Notes: generated by a model not told the origin, from the sequence alone. 64,000 nucleotides of DNA from Blastomonas fulva (GCF_003431825.1 NZ_CP020083.1:3882501-3946500); one strand, 5' to 3'. Positions 36,540 through 45,306 are shown, counted from the first letter of the stretch. Translations and numbers: made by a program.

Positions 36540-36649
36540 AAGTCCGGGCCTTCGCAAGTGCACAATGATTGCGCCGCGCTTTGGCCGATGGCGGCGCTGG
36601 GGTCAAGTCGCAGGTGATTCAGGCTTGGTGTGCGGGGGCCAAGTTTTGC

Positions 36650-36780
36650 TTGGGTGATCGCAGGTCTTCCCACTTCTTCGGGTCCCCAGCGCAGGCAGGG
36701 GACCATCTCCTGCCCCGTCGATGTCGCGCCTACCGGGAGATGGGCCCCCGCCTTTCGCGGGGGACCGGAAAATCGCGGCG
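36650..36780. repeat. Degenerate palindromic repeat between glyQ and the oxidoreductase
   Basis: GTCCCCAGCGCAGGCAGGGGAC, in parts GTCCCC and GGGGAC, forms one stem. CATCTCCTGCCC with GGGAGATGGGCC and CCCCCGCC with CGCGGGGG form others. It resembles repeat families B and D in composition and position. Confidence 0.45.
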
Positions 36781-36784
36781 GGAG

Positions 36785-38893
36785 CTACTCCGCCGCCACC
36801 GCTTCGCGCACCCGCTCCAGCGTCACCGGCGTTCCATTGAGCACCGCATTGCCCGAAATTGGGTCCATTGCTTGCGGGTCGGTGAGGTCGTTGAGCGACA
36901 CGCCGGGGCGCCGACCCGCGACCGAAAGCCGCGTCCCCGGCTTGTCATGCCCGAAACCGTGCGGAATCGAGATCACCCCCGGCATCACATCCTCGCTGAT
37001 CTCGGCGGCAACCTCGACCGATCCGACGCGGCTGGTGATCCGCACCAGATCGCCATCGGTGACACCATGCGCCACGGCATCATCGGGGTGGATCATCGCC
37101 GTGCAGCGATTGGGCCCCTTGGCCAGCCTTGGCGAATTGTGCAGCCAGCTGTTGTTGTTGCGCACATGCCGCCGCCCGATCAGCAGCAGGGAGTCCGCCG
37201 GGGTTTCGGCAAGCGCCTTGCGCCACTGTTCAAGCGCCTCCAGGCACAATGCCGGCGCGCAGGCGATGCGCTTGTCTGGTGTCTGCAGGCGCTCAGGCAG
37301 CCGCTGGACGTGTGGACCGAAATCCCTGCCATTGGGGTTCGCCTCGAGCTCCTCGAGTGTCACGTCGTAATCCGATCGCGCGAGCATCGAGGCGAGCACG
37401 GTGCGCGGGGGCACGATGTTGGGCACCGCCTCGCCGCGGGCGTGCAGGATCGCGCGCGCCATCTCGGCGACGATCTCCCAGTCCGCTTTGGCTCCTTCCT
37501 CCATAGGCAGCGTCGCAGCCGAGTAATCGGCATAATTGCGGATCGCGATCGGGCCGAGCAACAGCGGATAGTGATCCTTTTCGAGCGGACCGCAAGGCGG
37601 CAGAATGTAGTGCGCGTGCGCGCTGGTGGCGGTCACGTACATGTCCACCGACACCATCAGGTCGAGCAGCGGCAGCGCCTCTCCCCACGCGCCGGGCGCC
37701 GAAAGCACCGGATTGCCCGAGAGCACCACCAGAGCCTTGATCTGCCCCTCGCCCGACGTCGCAATCTCCTGCGGCAGCAGCGCGGACGGGAATTCGCTGA
37801 TCACCTCGGGCCGGTCGCCGATGCGCGAGCGGAAGCGGTCGTAGGTCCCGGGGCCAGCGCCCGCCACCAGATCAACCACGGGGGACGAGAACATCACCCC
37901 GCCCTCGCGGTCCAGATTGCCGGTCGCGATATTGAGCAGCTGGATCAGCCACAGGTTGAGCGCCCCCGCCTCGGTGACCGAAACCCCCATGCGGCCATAG
38001 ACGATGGCCGGATCGCCACTGCCCAGGGTCGCTGCCAGATCGCGGATCACTGTCTCGGCAATGCCGCAATGCGCCGCGAGGCGGGCGACATCGAAGCCGC
38101 GGATCGCAGCCCAGGCCGCCGCCCAGCCCTCGTCGAGCATCGGCTCGAGCCTGCCGGGCTTGACCAGCCCCGCCTCGTCGAGCGCCTTGAGCAGGGCGAG
38201 CAGCAAGGCGGTGTCGGTGCCGGGGCGGATGAAATGGTGCGCGTCGGCGATCTTGGCGGTCTCTGTGCGGCGCGGATCGATCACCACCACCTGCCCGCCG
38301 CGTTTCTGCACCGCTTTCAGCCGCTTCTTCACATCGGGGACGGTCCACACGCTGCCGTTGCTGGCAAGCGGGTTGCCGCCGATGATCAGCATGAACCGGG
38401 TGCGGTCGACGTCGGGGATCGGGAACAGCGCGTTGTGGCCGTACATCCACATCTGGATCAATTGGTGCGGGATCTGGTCGAGCGTCGAAGCCGAATACAG
38501 CGTGCGCAGCTTCATCGCCTTGCGCAGAACGCCGGTCTGCGTGCCCGTGGCGTAATTGTGGGCATTGGGGTTGCCCATGTACATCGCGGGCTGTCCGCCG
38601 CCTGCCATCACCTCGGCCATCCGCGCACCGATCTCGGCAAAGGCGGTATCCCAACTGATCTCCTGCCAGCTGTCGCCCACGCGCTTGACCGGACGGCGCA
38701 GCCGGTCTGGGTCGTCCTGCAGATCCGCGAGCGCGGTCGCCTTGGGGCAGATATGGCCGCGGCTGAGCACATGATCGGGATTGCCGCGGATCGAGACGAC
38801 GGTGCGCCCCTGCACCTCGACCAGCACGCCGCAATTGGCCTCGCACAGATGGCAGGTGCGCGCGTGAATGCTGGTGGCCGATTCGTCCGCCAT
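36785..38893 (-). CDS. Molybdopterin oxidoreductase with an N-terminal 4Fe-4S site
   Basis: This 702-residue protein of the DMSO-reductase superfamily starts with a 4Fe-4S motif C-x2-C-x3-C (CHLCEANC at about 13-20) and the fourth cysteine in GHICPKA at about 48. The Mo-bis-MGD domains follow (GNPLASNGSVW, IDPRRTETA, YGRMGVS), then the C-terminal molydopterin dinucleotide-binding domain (HPDDAVAHGVTDGDLVRI). It has no signal peptide or Tat motif, so it is probably cytoplasmic. Formate dehydrogenase-like or other small-substrate activity is possible; the substrate is not determined. GGGAGA precedes ATG 38893. It is divergent from the XRE unit at 39093. Confidence 0.87.
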   Translation of the reverse strand: MADESATSIHARTCHLCEANCGVLVEVQGRTVVSIRGNPDHVLSRGHICPKATALADLQDDPDRLRRPVKRVGDSWQEISWDTAFAEIGARMAEVMAGGGQPAMYMGNPNAHNYATGTQTGVLRKAMKLRTLYSASTLDQIPHQLIQMWMYGHNALFPIPDVDRTRFMLIIGGNPLASNGSVWTVPDVKKRLKAVQKRGGQVVVIDPRRTETAKIADAHHFIRPGTDTALLLALLKALDEAGLVKPGRLEPMLDEGWAAAWAAIRGFDVARLAAHCGIAETVIRDLAATLGSGDPAIVYGRMGVSVTEAGALNLWLIQLLNIATGNLDREGGVMFSSPVVDLVAGAGPGTYDRFRSRIGDRPEVISEFPSALLPQEIATSGEGQIKALVVLSGNPVLSAPGAWGEALPLLDLMVSVDMYVTATSAHAHYILPPCGPLEKDHYPLLLGPIAIRNYADYSAATLPMEEGAKADWEIVAEMARAILHARGEAVPNIVPPRTVLASMLARSDYDVTLEELEANPNGRDFGPHVQRLPERLQTPDKRIACAPALCLEALEQWRKALAETPADSLLLIGRRHVRNNNSWLHNSPRLAKGPNRCTAMIHPDDAVAHGVTDGDLVRITSRVGSVEVAAEISEDVMPGVISIPHGFGHDKPGTRLSVAGRRPGVSLNDLTDPQAMDPISGNAVLNGTPVTLERVREAVAAE

Positions 38894-39002
38894 GGCTGTC
38901 TCTCCCGTTGTCGTTGGCCGACAGGCTATCAGCGCAGGCGGGGGCTGACCAGCCACCGAAATCCGCCACTTTCCGTAGCGGATGTCATGCGTCACTGCCA
39001 CT

Positions 39003-39082
39003 AAGTCAGGGTCACTTGACATGGTCAGCGAATCACGACATAAAGTCAGGGTAAGCTGACATTTGGTCAGTGGACAATGACA
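39003..39082 (+). promoter_or_regulatory. Operator array and promoter upstream of the XRE/membrane unit
   Basis: Two tandem copies of a 38-40-base unit each contain GTCAGGGTNANNTGAC (GTCA-N8-TGAC) and then TGAC-N3/5-GTCA, so the half-sites GTCA/TGAC occur at least eight times with alternating spacing. TTGACA at 39016-39021 with CATAAA 17 bases on makes a plausible sigma-70 promoter overlapping the sites. The adjacent XRE regulator is the likely ligand. The divergent oxidoreductase gene could be controlled from here too. Confidence 0.6.
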
Positions 39083-39092
39083 GGACTTCGCG

Positions 39093-39284
39093 ATGACCAT
39101 GTTCCGCCCCGCGCTCGACGCCCGCACCGTCCGCCGCCCGCCCTTGTGGGTCGCGGGGCTGGGATCGGCGCTGCTGACCGGGCTGTTGTGCGTGTGGATC
39201 AGCGGCGATGCCCCCGATGTCCCCTCGCCCGCTTCAGGCGGTGCGGCGGTGTTGCTGGCCCCGGTCTTTCTGGTGCTGGCGTGA
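39093..39284 (+). CDS. Small membrane protein upstream of the XRE regulator
   Basis: The 63-residue frame starts MTMFRPALDARTV and has two hydrophobic stretches (VAGLGSALLTGLLCVWI and GGAAVLLAPVFLVLA). It follows the operator array directly and precedes the XRE gene by about 40 bases, so a small operon is plausible. There is no strong Shine-Dalgarno, and no family that I recognise. It may be a real small protein or a chance frame in GC-rich DNA. Confidence 0.45.
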   Translation: MTMFRPALDARTVRRPPLWVAGLGSALLTGLLCVWISGDAPDVPSPASGGAAVLLAPVFLVLA

Positions 39285-39327
39285 TCGGGCCGCGAGGAGG
39301 CGAGAGGATGACCCACGGATGGACGAC

Positions 39328-39540
39328 ATGAAGAACCGGCTGAAGGTGCTGCGCGCCGAGCGTGACTGGAGCCAGGCCGAACTCGGCGCGCGACTGGATG
39401 TCTCGCGCCAGGCGGTCAACGCGATCGAGACCGGGAAATATGACCCCTCATTGCCGCTCGCCTTCCGGATCGCGCGGCTGTTCGAAATGCCAATCGAGGA
39501 GATTTTCGATGACGAGTTCAACGGAGGCGATCATGGCTGA
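39328..39540 (+). CDS. XRE-family transcriptional regulator
   Basis: The 70-residue protein is a compact Cro/CI-type HTH: KNRLKVLRAERDWSQ, ELGARLDVSRQAVNAIE, KYDPSLPLAFRIARLF and an acidic end DDEFNGG. It is of the type usually encoded beside a small membrane protein, as here. ATG 39328 overlaps the stop (ATGA) of a seven-codon frame at 39308-39331 that has its own GAGGAGG upstream; an in-frame ATG at 39319 is the alternative start. It probably represses its own operon through the 39003-39082 sites. Confidence 0.85.
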   Translation: MKNRLKVLRAERDWSQAELGARLDVSRQAVNAIETGKYDPSLPLAFRIARLFEMPIEEIFDDEFNGGDHG

Positions 39541-39952
39541 AACAGACTGGCAGGCGCGTGCGCGGGAGCGCAAGCGCCGGGTCAACCTGGTGGTGGGCAC
39601 TTTGTTCTGCATCGGGCTGTTGTCGGGCTTTCTGGTCGGCTTTTTCGAGGACGAGAAGGCAGACCTGCTTTCCGCCAACAGCATTCCGCCCTGGCTCGCG
39701 GTGGCCAGCGCCATCCTGTTCGTCGTTGCCACCACCATCGGCTCGTGGAAGCTGATGCAGGTCTCGGACGAGCTGGAAAGGACGATTCACATCAAGACCA
39801 CGGTCGTCGCCGGCAATGTCATGCTCATCGGCTATCCGACATGGTTCATCCTGTGGAAGGGCGGCATCGTGCCCGAGCCCGATGCGCTGTGGCTGTTCCT
39901 GGCAGGGTTCGCCGCCAGCGCAATCGCCTATGCCTGGTACAAGCTGCGCTGA
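39533..39952 (+). CDS. Small membrane protein paired with XRE regulator
   Basis: The 139-residue protein has four hydrophobic segments (about 17-36, 50-68, 85-103, 112-133). The central cytoplasmic loop QVSDELERTIHIKT recalls DUF2178-like proteins. ATG 39533 overlaps the end of the XRE gene and has GGAGG ten bases upstream, so the pair is co-translated. Function is unknown; XRE/membrane-protein pairs of this kind are common but uncharacterised. Confidence 0.75.
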   Translation: MAETDWQARARERKRRVNLVVGTLFCIGLLSGFLVGFFEDEKADLLSANSIPPWLAVASAILFVVATTIGSWKLMQVSDELERTIHIKTTVVAGNVMLIGYPTWFILWKGGIVPEPDALWLFLAGFAASAIAYAWYKLR

Positions 39953-40004
39953 CAGACCTTTTTTCTTTCCCCTCCCCCAACACGATCAAAGGATACTTCC
40001 CATC

Positions 40005-40970
40005 ATGACCATCACCAGAACACTGCGAACCACCGCCGCCACGCTTACGCTTGCCGGGGTTACCGCGCTCGGCTTTGCCAGCCAGCCGCTGCTGGCGCGC
40101 GATCAGACAAGCGTCGCCGAGGTGCTGGGCGCCGCCCCCACCACCGCGCCTGCGACGCAGGACGTGAACCCTGCGATGTGGATCGTGCGCGACAAGGACA
40201 CCACCATCTATCTGTTCGGCACGGTGCATGTGCTGCGCCCGGGGCTCAACTGGCTGAAGGACGACATCAAGGCCGCTTTCGACGGATCGGACGAGCTGGT
40301 GCTTGAAGTCACCGAGCCCGAGGACCCGTCGATCATGCCCACGATCCTGTCGAAGATGGCGACCAACCCGGCCGGTACCACGCTGCGCAGCCTGCTCGAT
40401 GCCCCGGTGCTCGCCAAATACGAATCCGCGCTGGGCACGCTCAAAATTCCGGCGGCATCGCTCGACGGCTACAAGCCGTGGTTCGCTGCGGTGACGCTGA
40501 CCACCGTGCCGCTGCTGATGCAGGGCTATGACCCCAACAGCGGTGCCGAAAAGGTGCTGTCCAACGCCGCCAAGGCGCAGGCCAAGCCGGTCGGCCAGCT
40601 CGAGACGATCGAGCAGCAGCTGGGCATCTTCAATTCGCTCGCAACCAAGGAGCAGATCGCGTTCCTCGACGTGACGCTCGATGGCGTCCCCGAGGTCACC
40701 ACCCAGATCGACACGATGGTCGACGCCTGGGGCAAGGGCGATCTGACCCGGCTCGACACGCTGCTCAACGAAGGCTTCGAGAGCTATCCGGGGCTGTACG
40801 ACGCGCTGCTGACCGACCGGAACACCAACTGGGCGAACTGGATCAAGACGCGGATGGAACAGCCCGGCACCGTGTTCATCGCGGTCGGCGCGGCGCATCT
40901 GGTCGGCAAGGACAGCGTGCAGGCGATCCTGGAAAAGCAGGGCATTACCAGTACCCGCATTTCGAAGTAA
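40005..40970 (+). CDS. TraB/GumN family protein
   Basis: The 321-residue protein has an N-terminal signal peptide (MTITRTLRTTAATLTLAGVT, cleavage near LLARDQ) and the TraB/GumN fold with WIVRDKDTTIYLFGTVHVL at the start and GTVFIAVGAAHLVGKDSVQ at the end; the GxxH motifs (GTVH and GAAH) are metal-site residues of the family. Members act as periplasmic or surface metal-dependent hydrolases in some systems; the substrate here is unknown. AAAGGA about ten bases upstream supports the start. Confidence 0.88.
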   Translation: MTITRTLRTTAATLTLAGVTALGFASQPLLARDQTSVAEVLGAAPTTAPATQDVNPAMWIVRDKDTTIYLFGTVHVLRPGLNWLKDDIKAAFDGSDELVLEVTEPEDPSIMPTILSKMATNPAGTTLRSLLDAPVLAKYESALGTLKIPAASLDGYKPWFAAVTLTTVPLLMQGYDPNSGAEKVLSNAAKAQAKPVGQLETIEQQLGIFNSLATKEQIAFLDVTLDGVPEVTTQIDTMVDAWGKGDLTRLDTLLNEGFESYPGLYDALLTDRNTNWANWIKTRMEQPGTVFIAVGAAHLVGKDSVQAILEKQGITSTRISK

Positions 40971-40988
40971 CATCTGAGGATCGAAGGA

Positions 40989-41013
40989 CCCCGTCAGCCC
41001 AGTGCTGGCGGGG
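40989..41013. terminator. Shared hairpin between convergent genes
   Basis: CCCCGTCAGC pairs with GCTGGCGGGG, with one G-T pair, around CCAGT. It lies 18 bases after the TraB/GumN stop and 11 bases before the epoxide hydrolase stop on the other strand. The T-tract is weak, so termination may be partial. Confidence 0.55.
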
Positions 41014-41024
41014 TTCGTGTGTTG

Positions 41025-42149
41025 TCAGAGCGCAGCGTTGCGGAAGCAGGCGCGGACTTCTTCCACGAAGATCTGCGGCACCTCAAGCGCGGCAAAATGT
41101 CCGCCGTGATCGACCTCGTTCCAGTAGATGATGTTGCTGAAGCGCTTTTCCGCCCAGCGGCGCGAGGTCTGGAACAGCTCCTTGGGGAAGATTGTCCCGC
41201 CCATCGCCACGCTGACCGGGTCGAACCCCATGTTCGAGAAGCTGTGCCAGTAGAGCCGCGCCGAGGAGGCTGCCGAGTTGGTCAGCCAGTACAAGGTGAT
41301 CGTGTCGAGCAATGCATCGCGGCTGAAGCCCGAAAACGTGTCGTCGCAATCCGACCAGTTGCGGAATTTCTCGAGGATCCAGGCCATCTGGCCCACCGCG
41401 GAATCGGCGAGCGCATAGCCGATGGTCTGCGGCCGCGTCTTCTGGATCGCCGAATAGCCGCTTTCCTTCTCCTGATAATATTGCATCCGCGCCGCCGCGC
41501 GCTTTTCCAGATCGCTCAGCTCCGCCATCGTCGCAGGGTCAGGCAGCGCCAGCACCATGTTCGAATGCACGCCTGCGCACGCGCCCAGATTTTGCCGCGC
41601 GATCTCCAGCGTCACGCCCGATCCCCAGTCGCCGCCTTGCGCGAAATAGCGCTCATAACCCAAAGCCAGCATCAGGTCGTTCCACACCTTGGCGATCTTG
41701 GTGATCGACCAGCCCGTCTCGGTGGGCTTGCCCGAAAAGCCGAAGCCGGGAAGCGAGGGGATGACAAGGTGGAACGCGTCCGCCGGGTCCACCGGGTTGG
41801 TCAGCGGCTCGATCACCGCCATGAATTCCATCACCGATCCCGGCCAGCCATGCGTCATGATCAGCGGCCGCGCGCCCTCATGGGCTGAGCGGATATGGAG
41901 GAAATGGATGTCGACGCCGTCCAATTCGATCAGAAACTGCGGATAGGCGTTGAGCGCCGCCTCGCAGGCGCGCCAATCATAGCCGTCCGCCCAATAGGCT
42001 GCATAATCCTGCACCACGGCCAGCGGGATGCCCTGATCCCAGTCGTCCACCGTCTCCTTTTCGGGCCAGCGCGCCGCCAGAATGCGCTGCCTCAGATCGT
42101 CGAGCTGGCCCTGGGGGATATCGATGTGGAACGGACGTGGCTTGGTCAT
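41025..42149 (-). CDS. Epoxide hydrolase (EHN family)
   Basis: This 374-residue alpha/beta-fold enzyme starts with the EHN N-terminal domain (FHIDIPQGQLDDLRQRI, then ARWPE) and has HGWPGS for the oxyanion hole at about 112 and the nucleophile D in QGGDWGSG at about 188. The catalytic histidine is in NEVDHGGHFAALE near the C-terminus. It would open epoxides to diols, perhaps in terpene or aromatic breakdown. ATG 42149 begins the conserved domain; upstream open frame is rejected. It is convergent with the TraB/GumN gene. Confidence 0.9.
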   Translation of the reverse strand: MTKPRPFHIDIPQGQLDDLRQRILAARWPEKETVDDWDQGIPLAVVQDYAAYWADGYDWRACEAALNAYPQFLIELDGVDIHFLHIRSAHEGARPLIMTHGWPGSVMEFMAVIEPLTNPVDPADAFHLVIPSLPGFGFSGKPTETGWSITKIAKVWNDLMLALGYERYFAQGGDWGSGVTLEIARQNLGACAGVHSNMVLALPDPATMAELSDLEKRAAARMQYYQEKESGYSAIQKTRPQTIGYALADSAVGQMAWILEKFRNWSDCDDTFSGFSRDALLDTITLYWLTNSAASSARLYWHSFSNMGFDPVSVAMGGTIFPKELFQTSRRWAEKRFSNIIYWNEVDHGGHFAALEVPQIFVEEVRACFRNAAL

Positions 42150-42228
42150 AGGGCGAAACCTATCCGATGAAATGTGTGCTGGCAAACGCCCCGGATGCGG
42201 CCAATGCCGACATATCTTTCGTGCCAAG

Positions 42229-42254
42229 GGAAACAATAACCCTTCAGCACCGTT
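42229..42254 (+). promoter_or_regulatory. Possible EcfG-type stress promoter of the fasciclin gene
   Basis: GGAAAC (42229-42234) is followed after 16 bases by CGTT (42251-42254), close to the GGAAC-N16/18-CGTT consensus of the alphaproteobacterial general stress sigma factor. It lies 108 bases before the fasciclin start. One base deviates from consensus and no transcription evidence is available. Confidence 0.3.
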
Positions 42255-42361
42255 CGTTTGTCGCACGGCCATGTCATGGCATTCGTCATGACGACCCATC
42301 AACGCATCAGCAAAGGCGTGATGTGGAAAAGATAATGGCCGACGCACAAGGAGATACTTCA

Positions 42362-43003
42362 ATGAAAACCGCTTTTCTTTCGTCCTTCGTGGCGGCCTCA
42401 GCCCTGATCCTCGGCGCCTGCGGATCGGAAAACGTCACCACCGAATCCGACGTCACCGTTCCGGCTGACGCACCGATGGCCACCGACGGCCCCGCGGCCA
42501 ACGGCATGAATGCAACCGGCACTGTCATGGTCGGCGGCGCGGAAATGCTGCCGACCCGCAACATCGTCGAAAACGCTTCGGAATCGCCGATCCACAGCAC
42601 GCTCGTCGCTGCAGTCAAGGCTGCAGGCCTGGTCGATACGCTCGCCGGTACCGGACCGTTCACGGTCTTCGCTCCGGTGAACACCGCGTTCGAGAAGCTG
42701 CCTGCCGGCACCGTCGACACGCTTCTGAAGCCTGAAAACAAGGCCAAGCTGTCGGGCATCCTGACCTATCACGTGGTGTCGGGCCGCATGACCGCTGCCG
42801 ATCTTGCCAAGGCGATCACCGATGGCAACGGCACCGCGACGCTGACCACCGTGCAAGGTGAAAAGCTCACCGCCAAGATGGATGGCACCAATGTCGTGCT
42901 GACCGGCGAAGGCGGCAGCACCGCGATCGTCACCCAGGCGGATGTCCCGCAGTCGAACGGCGTGATCCACGTCATCGACGGCGTGCTGATGCCCAAGGCC
43001 TGA
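42362..43003 (+). CDS. Fasciclin (FAS1) domain lipoprotein
   Basis: The 213-residue protein has a lipoprotein signal peptide ending LILGAC (Cys20), a threonine- and alanine-rich linker (about 21-70) and one FAS1 domain (about 75-213) with the H1/H2 boxes TGPFTVFAPVNTAF and NGVIHVIDGVLMPK. FAS1 domains mediate adhesion and surface association. AAGGAG lies seven to eight bases before ATG 42362. It is monocistronic, with the next gene convergent. Confidence 0.93.
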   Translation: MKTAFLSSFVAASALILGACGSENVTTESDVTVPADAPMATDGPAANGMNATGTVMVGGAEMLPTRNIVENASESPIHSTLVAAVKAAGLVDTLAGTGPFTVFAPVNTAFEKLPAGTVDTLLKPENKAKLSGILTYHVVSGRMTAADLAKAITDGNGTATLTTVQGEKLTAKMDGTNVVLTGEGGSTAIVTQADVPQSNGVIHVIDGVLMPKA

Positions 43004-43055
43004 TGACCGGTTCCGGGCGGTCGGCAGCGATGCCGCCCGCCCGGAGCACATCCCG

Positions 43056-44000
43056 TCACACCGGCTTGGCGCCAGACCCCTGCCCGCCCCGATTGGCGTA
43101 TTCCTGGCTGCCCAGGTGATAGACCTTGTCGCCGCCCAACACCGCCTGGTTGGAGTATGTGAAGCCCGGGTTGAGCCCGCGATACAGATCGTCGAAATTG
43201 CGCTCGACGGTCTTGCGGTAGAGTTCCTCGAAACTGTCGATCACGAAATAGGTCGGCTGCATGTCCGAGATGACATAATCGGTGCGCATCACCCGGTCGA
43301 CTTCGAGATGCACGCGGTTGGGCGATTGCCCTTCCACCGAGAATTTCGCCTCGAGCGGCCCTGACAGGATGCCTGCGCCATAGGCCCGGATACCCTCGGC
43401 CTCGCGGATCAGCCCGAATTCGACCGTGTACCAGTACAGCGCCGAAAGCGCCTTCAGGCGGTTGTATGCCAGCGCCTTCCAGCCCGCGCGGCCATATTCC
43501 TGCATGTAATCGGCATAGATCGGGTCGGTCAGCATCGGCACATGGCCGAACACGTCGTGGAACACGTCGGGCTCGGAGATATAATCGAACTGCGCGCGGG
43601 TGCGGATGAAATTGCCCGCCGGGAAGCGCCGGTTGGCGAGGTGATAGAAAAACACATGATCGGGGATCAGCATCGGCACCGGCACCACCGACCAGCCGGT
43701 GATCGGCTGCAGCTCCTCGCTGAGTGCGCCGAAGTCGGGAACGCCGCCGCGCCCCAGATCGAGCCGCTTCAGCCCCGCCAAGAAGCTGCTTGCCGCGCGG
43801 CCGGGCAGCACGTCCATCTGCTGCGCGAACAGATCGTCCCAGATGCCGTGCTCCTCGGCGGTGTAGACCCGCTGCTGCGGTTCAAGCCAATCCTCGCCCA
43901 GATGCGCAGGCCGCTGCAGCGGTGCGACACAGGTGCCTTCGGGCACCTGCGGAATGGTGGAGAAGTCGACCGCGTCGGGCCGGATGAGAAGGCTTTCCAT
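43056..44000 (-). CDS. phhA: Phenylalanine 4-monooxygenase
   Basis: The 314-residue pterin-dependent hydroxylase turns phenylalanine into tyrosine. The iron ligands are visible as the two histidines of FHDVFGHVP at about 148 and the glutamate in YWYTVEFGL. The C-terminal part follows the bacterial PhhA pattern without a regulatory ACT domain. ATG 44000 has GGGGAC nine bases upstream. A divergent Lrp-type regulator 133 bases away is the normal partner of phhA. Confidence 0.95.
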   Translation of the reverse strand: MESLLIRPDAVDFSTIPQVPEGTCVAPLQRPAHLGEDWLEPQQRVYTAEEHGIWDDLFAQQMDVLPGRAASSFLAGLKRLDLGRGGVPDFGALSEELQPITGWSVVPVPMLIPDHVFFYHLANRRFPAGNFIRTRAQFDYISEPDVFHDVFGHVPMLTDPIYADYMQEYGRAGWKALAYNRLKALSALYWYTVEFGLIREAEGIRAYGAGILSGPLEAKFSVEGQSPNRVHLEVDRVMRTDYVISDMQPTYFVIDSFEELYRKTVERNFDDLYRGLNPGFTYSNQAVLGGDKVYHLGSQEYANRGGQGSGAKPV

Positions 44001-44051
44001 GCATCGTCCCCTGTGATGGCTTGAGCGCCGATATAGCATGGGCTGCACGAA

Positions 44052-44066
44052 AAATCCTTTCGATTT
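44052..44066. promoter_or_regulatory. Putative Lrp operator between phhA and its regulator
   Basis: AAATC and GATTT form an inverted repeat with a 5-base gap in the shared upstream region, and AT-rich stretches follow on both sides. This resembles Lrp/AsnC sites and lies near the expected phhA promoter. It is a by-eye assignment. Confidence 0.35.
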
Positions 44067-44133
44067 CTTGCCCCACAGCGCCCTGATCGGGATAATCCTT
44101 CCCTTTTAGCCTCCATCAAGGTACATCCTGCCG

Positions 44134-44595
44134 ATGACCGAACTGGAACCGGAAGATATCCGTATCCTGCGCGCGTTGCAGGACAATGGCCGCATCACCA
44201 ATGCGGAGCTCGCCGAAACCGTGGGCATGTCGGCCTCGCCGTGCTGGCGGCGGGTGCGCAGGCTGGAGGCGGACGGCGTGATCCGCGGCTATTCCGCACG
44301 GCTCAGCCGCCGATCCCTGGGGCTGGGCGTGCTCGCTTATGTCAGCGTCGAAATCGCCGACCATAACGACGCGCTGACCCGTGCGTTCGAGGACGCGGTC
44401 GCGGGGCTGGACGAGGTCATCGCCTGCCACCAGGTCACCGGCGGCGCGGACTATATCCTCACCGTCGTCAGCCAGGATCTCGACAGCTACGCCGATTTCG
44501 CCAACAAGCGGCTGCGCCCGATCGCAGGGATCAAGTCGATCAGCACCAGCTTCGTGCTCAAAGAGGCCAAGCCGCAGTCGGGGCTTCCGGTCTAG
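44134..44595 (+). CDS. Lrp/AsnC-family regulator
   Basis: At 153 residues it has an N-terminal winged HTH (LEPEDIRILRALQDNGRITN in part; ELAETVGMSASPCWRRVRRLE) and a C-terminal RAM/ACT-like effector domain (VSVEIADHND, TGGADYILTV). It is divergent from phhA and probably controls it in response to phenylalanine or tyrosine, as known for related PhhR/Lrp pairs. The effector is inference. Confidence 0.92.
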   Translation: MTELEPEDIRILRALQDNGRITNAELAETVGMSASPCWRRVRRLEADGVIRGYSARLSRRSLGLGVLAYVSVEIADHNDALTRAFEDAVAGLDEVIACHQVTGGADYILTVVSQDLDSYADFANKRLRPIAGIKSISTSFVLKEAKPQSGLPV

Positions 44596-44667
44596 CGGGC
44601 GCGCGCGATTGCCCGCGCGCACAATCACGGGTGAAATCCGCGCGCCGATCCTCTACAGCCCCTCGCC

Positions 44668-45306
44668 ATGGCTACCCCTTTGCCCCCCGCAATCGACCTC
44701 GGCACCATATTGGGTGCGCTGGACCTGTTCGGAATCGCGGTATTTGCCGCCTCGGGCGCGCTGGCTGCGGCGGCAAAGCGGCAGACATTCGTCACCTTCA
44801 CCTTTTTCGCGCTGGTCACCGGGGTCGGCGGCGGCACGGTGCGCGATCTGCTGATCGGCGCGCCGGTGTTCTGGATCGTCAATTCGGGCGTGCTGGTGGT
44901 GGTGCTGGCGGTGTCCGCTTTGTTGTGGGTCACTCCGCAGCATTGGTGGCAGGGGCGGATGCTCGACTGGTTCGATGCGGTGGGGCTGGGTGCCTATGGC
45001 GTGTTCGGCGCGGCCAAGGCGATGCAGTTCGGGGTCGACCCGCTGCCTGCGGTCATGATGGGGGTGATCACCGCGTGCGTCGGCGGGATCATCCGCGATG
45101 TGCTGGCGGGCGAACCCTCGATCATCCTGCGGCCCGAGCTCTACGTCACCGCTGCAGCCTTGGCATCGGGCCTGTATGTCGGGCTGCGGCTCACAGGGCT
45201 GGACACGGAATATGCCGCGATCATCGGTGCGGTGGCGGGTTTTGTGCTGCGCGGCCTTGCGATCCGCTACAACATCGCGCTGCCCGCCTATCGCGGCAAC
45301 GGTTGA
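44668..45306 (+). CDS. TRIC-type cation channel (UPF0126)
   Basis: The 212-residue protein has seven hydrophobic segments and two internal copies of the TRIC motif: GGGTVRDLLIGAPVFW at about 51 and GGIIRDVLAGEPSIILR at about 132. Such proteins form homotrimeric K+/cation channels in the inner membrane. ATG 44668 starts the reading; its Shine-Dalgarno is poor. A GC-rich hairpin pair follows at 45359-45440. Confidence 0.92.
   Translation: MATPLPPAIDLGTILGALDLFGIAVFAASGALAAAAKRQTFVTFTFFALVTGVGGGTVRDLLIGAPVFWIVNSGVLVVVLAVSALLWVTPQHWWQGRMLDWFDAVGLGAYGVFGAAKAMQFGVDPLPAVMMGVITACVGGIIRDVLAGEPSIILRPELYVTAAALASGLYVGLRLTGLDTEYAAIIGAVAGFVLRGLAIRYNIALPAYRGNG

Noticed and set aside
36569..39004. 811-codon plus-strand frame opposite the molybdoenzyme
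   Set aside because: Shadow frame; its protein has no domain, while the minus strand shows a 4Fe-4S motif and cofactor domains.
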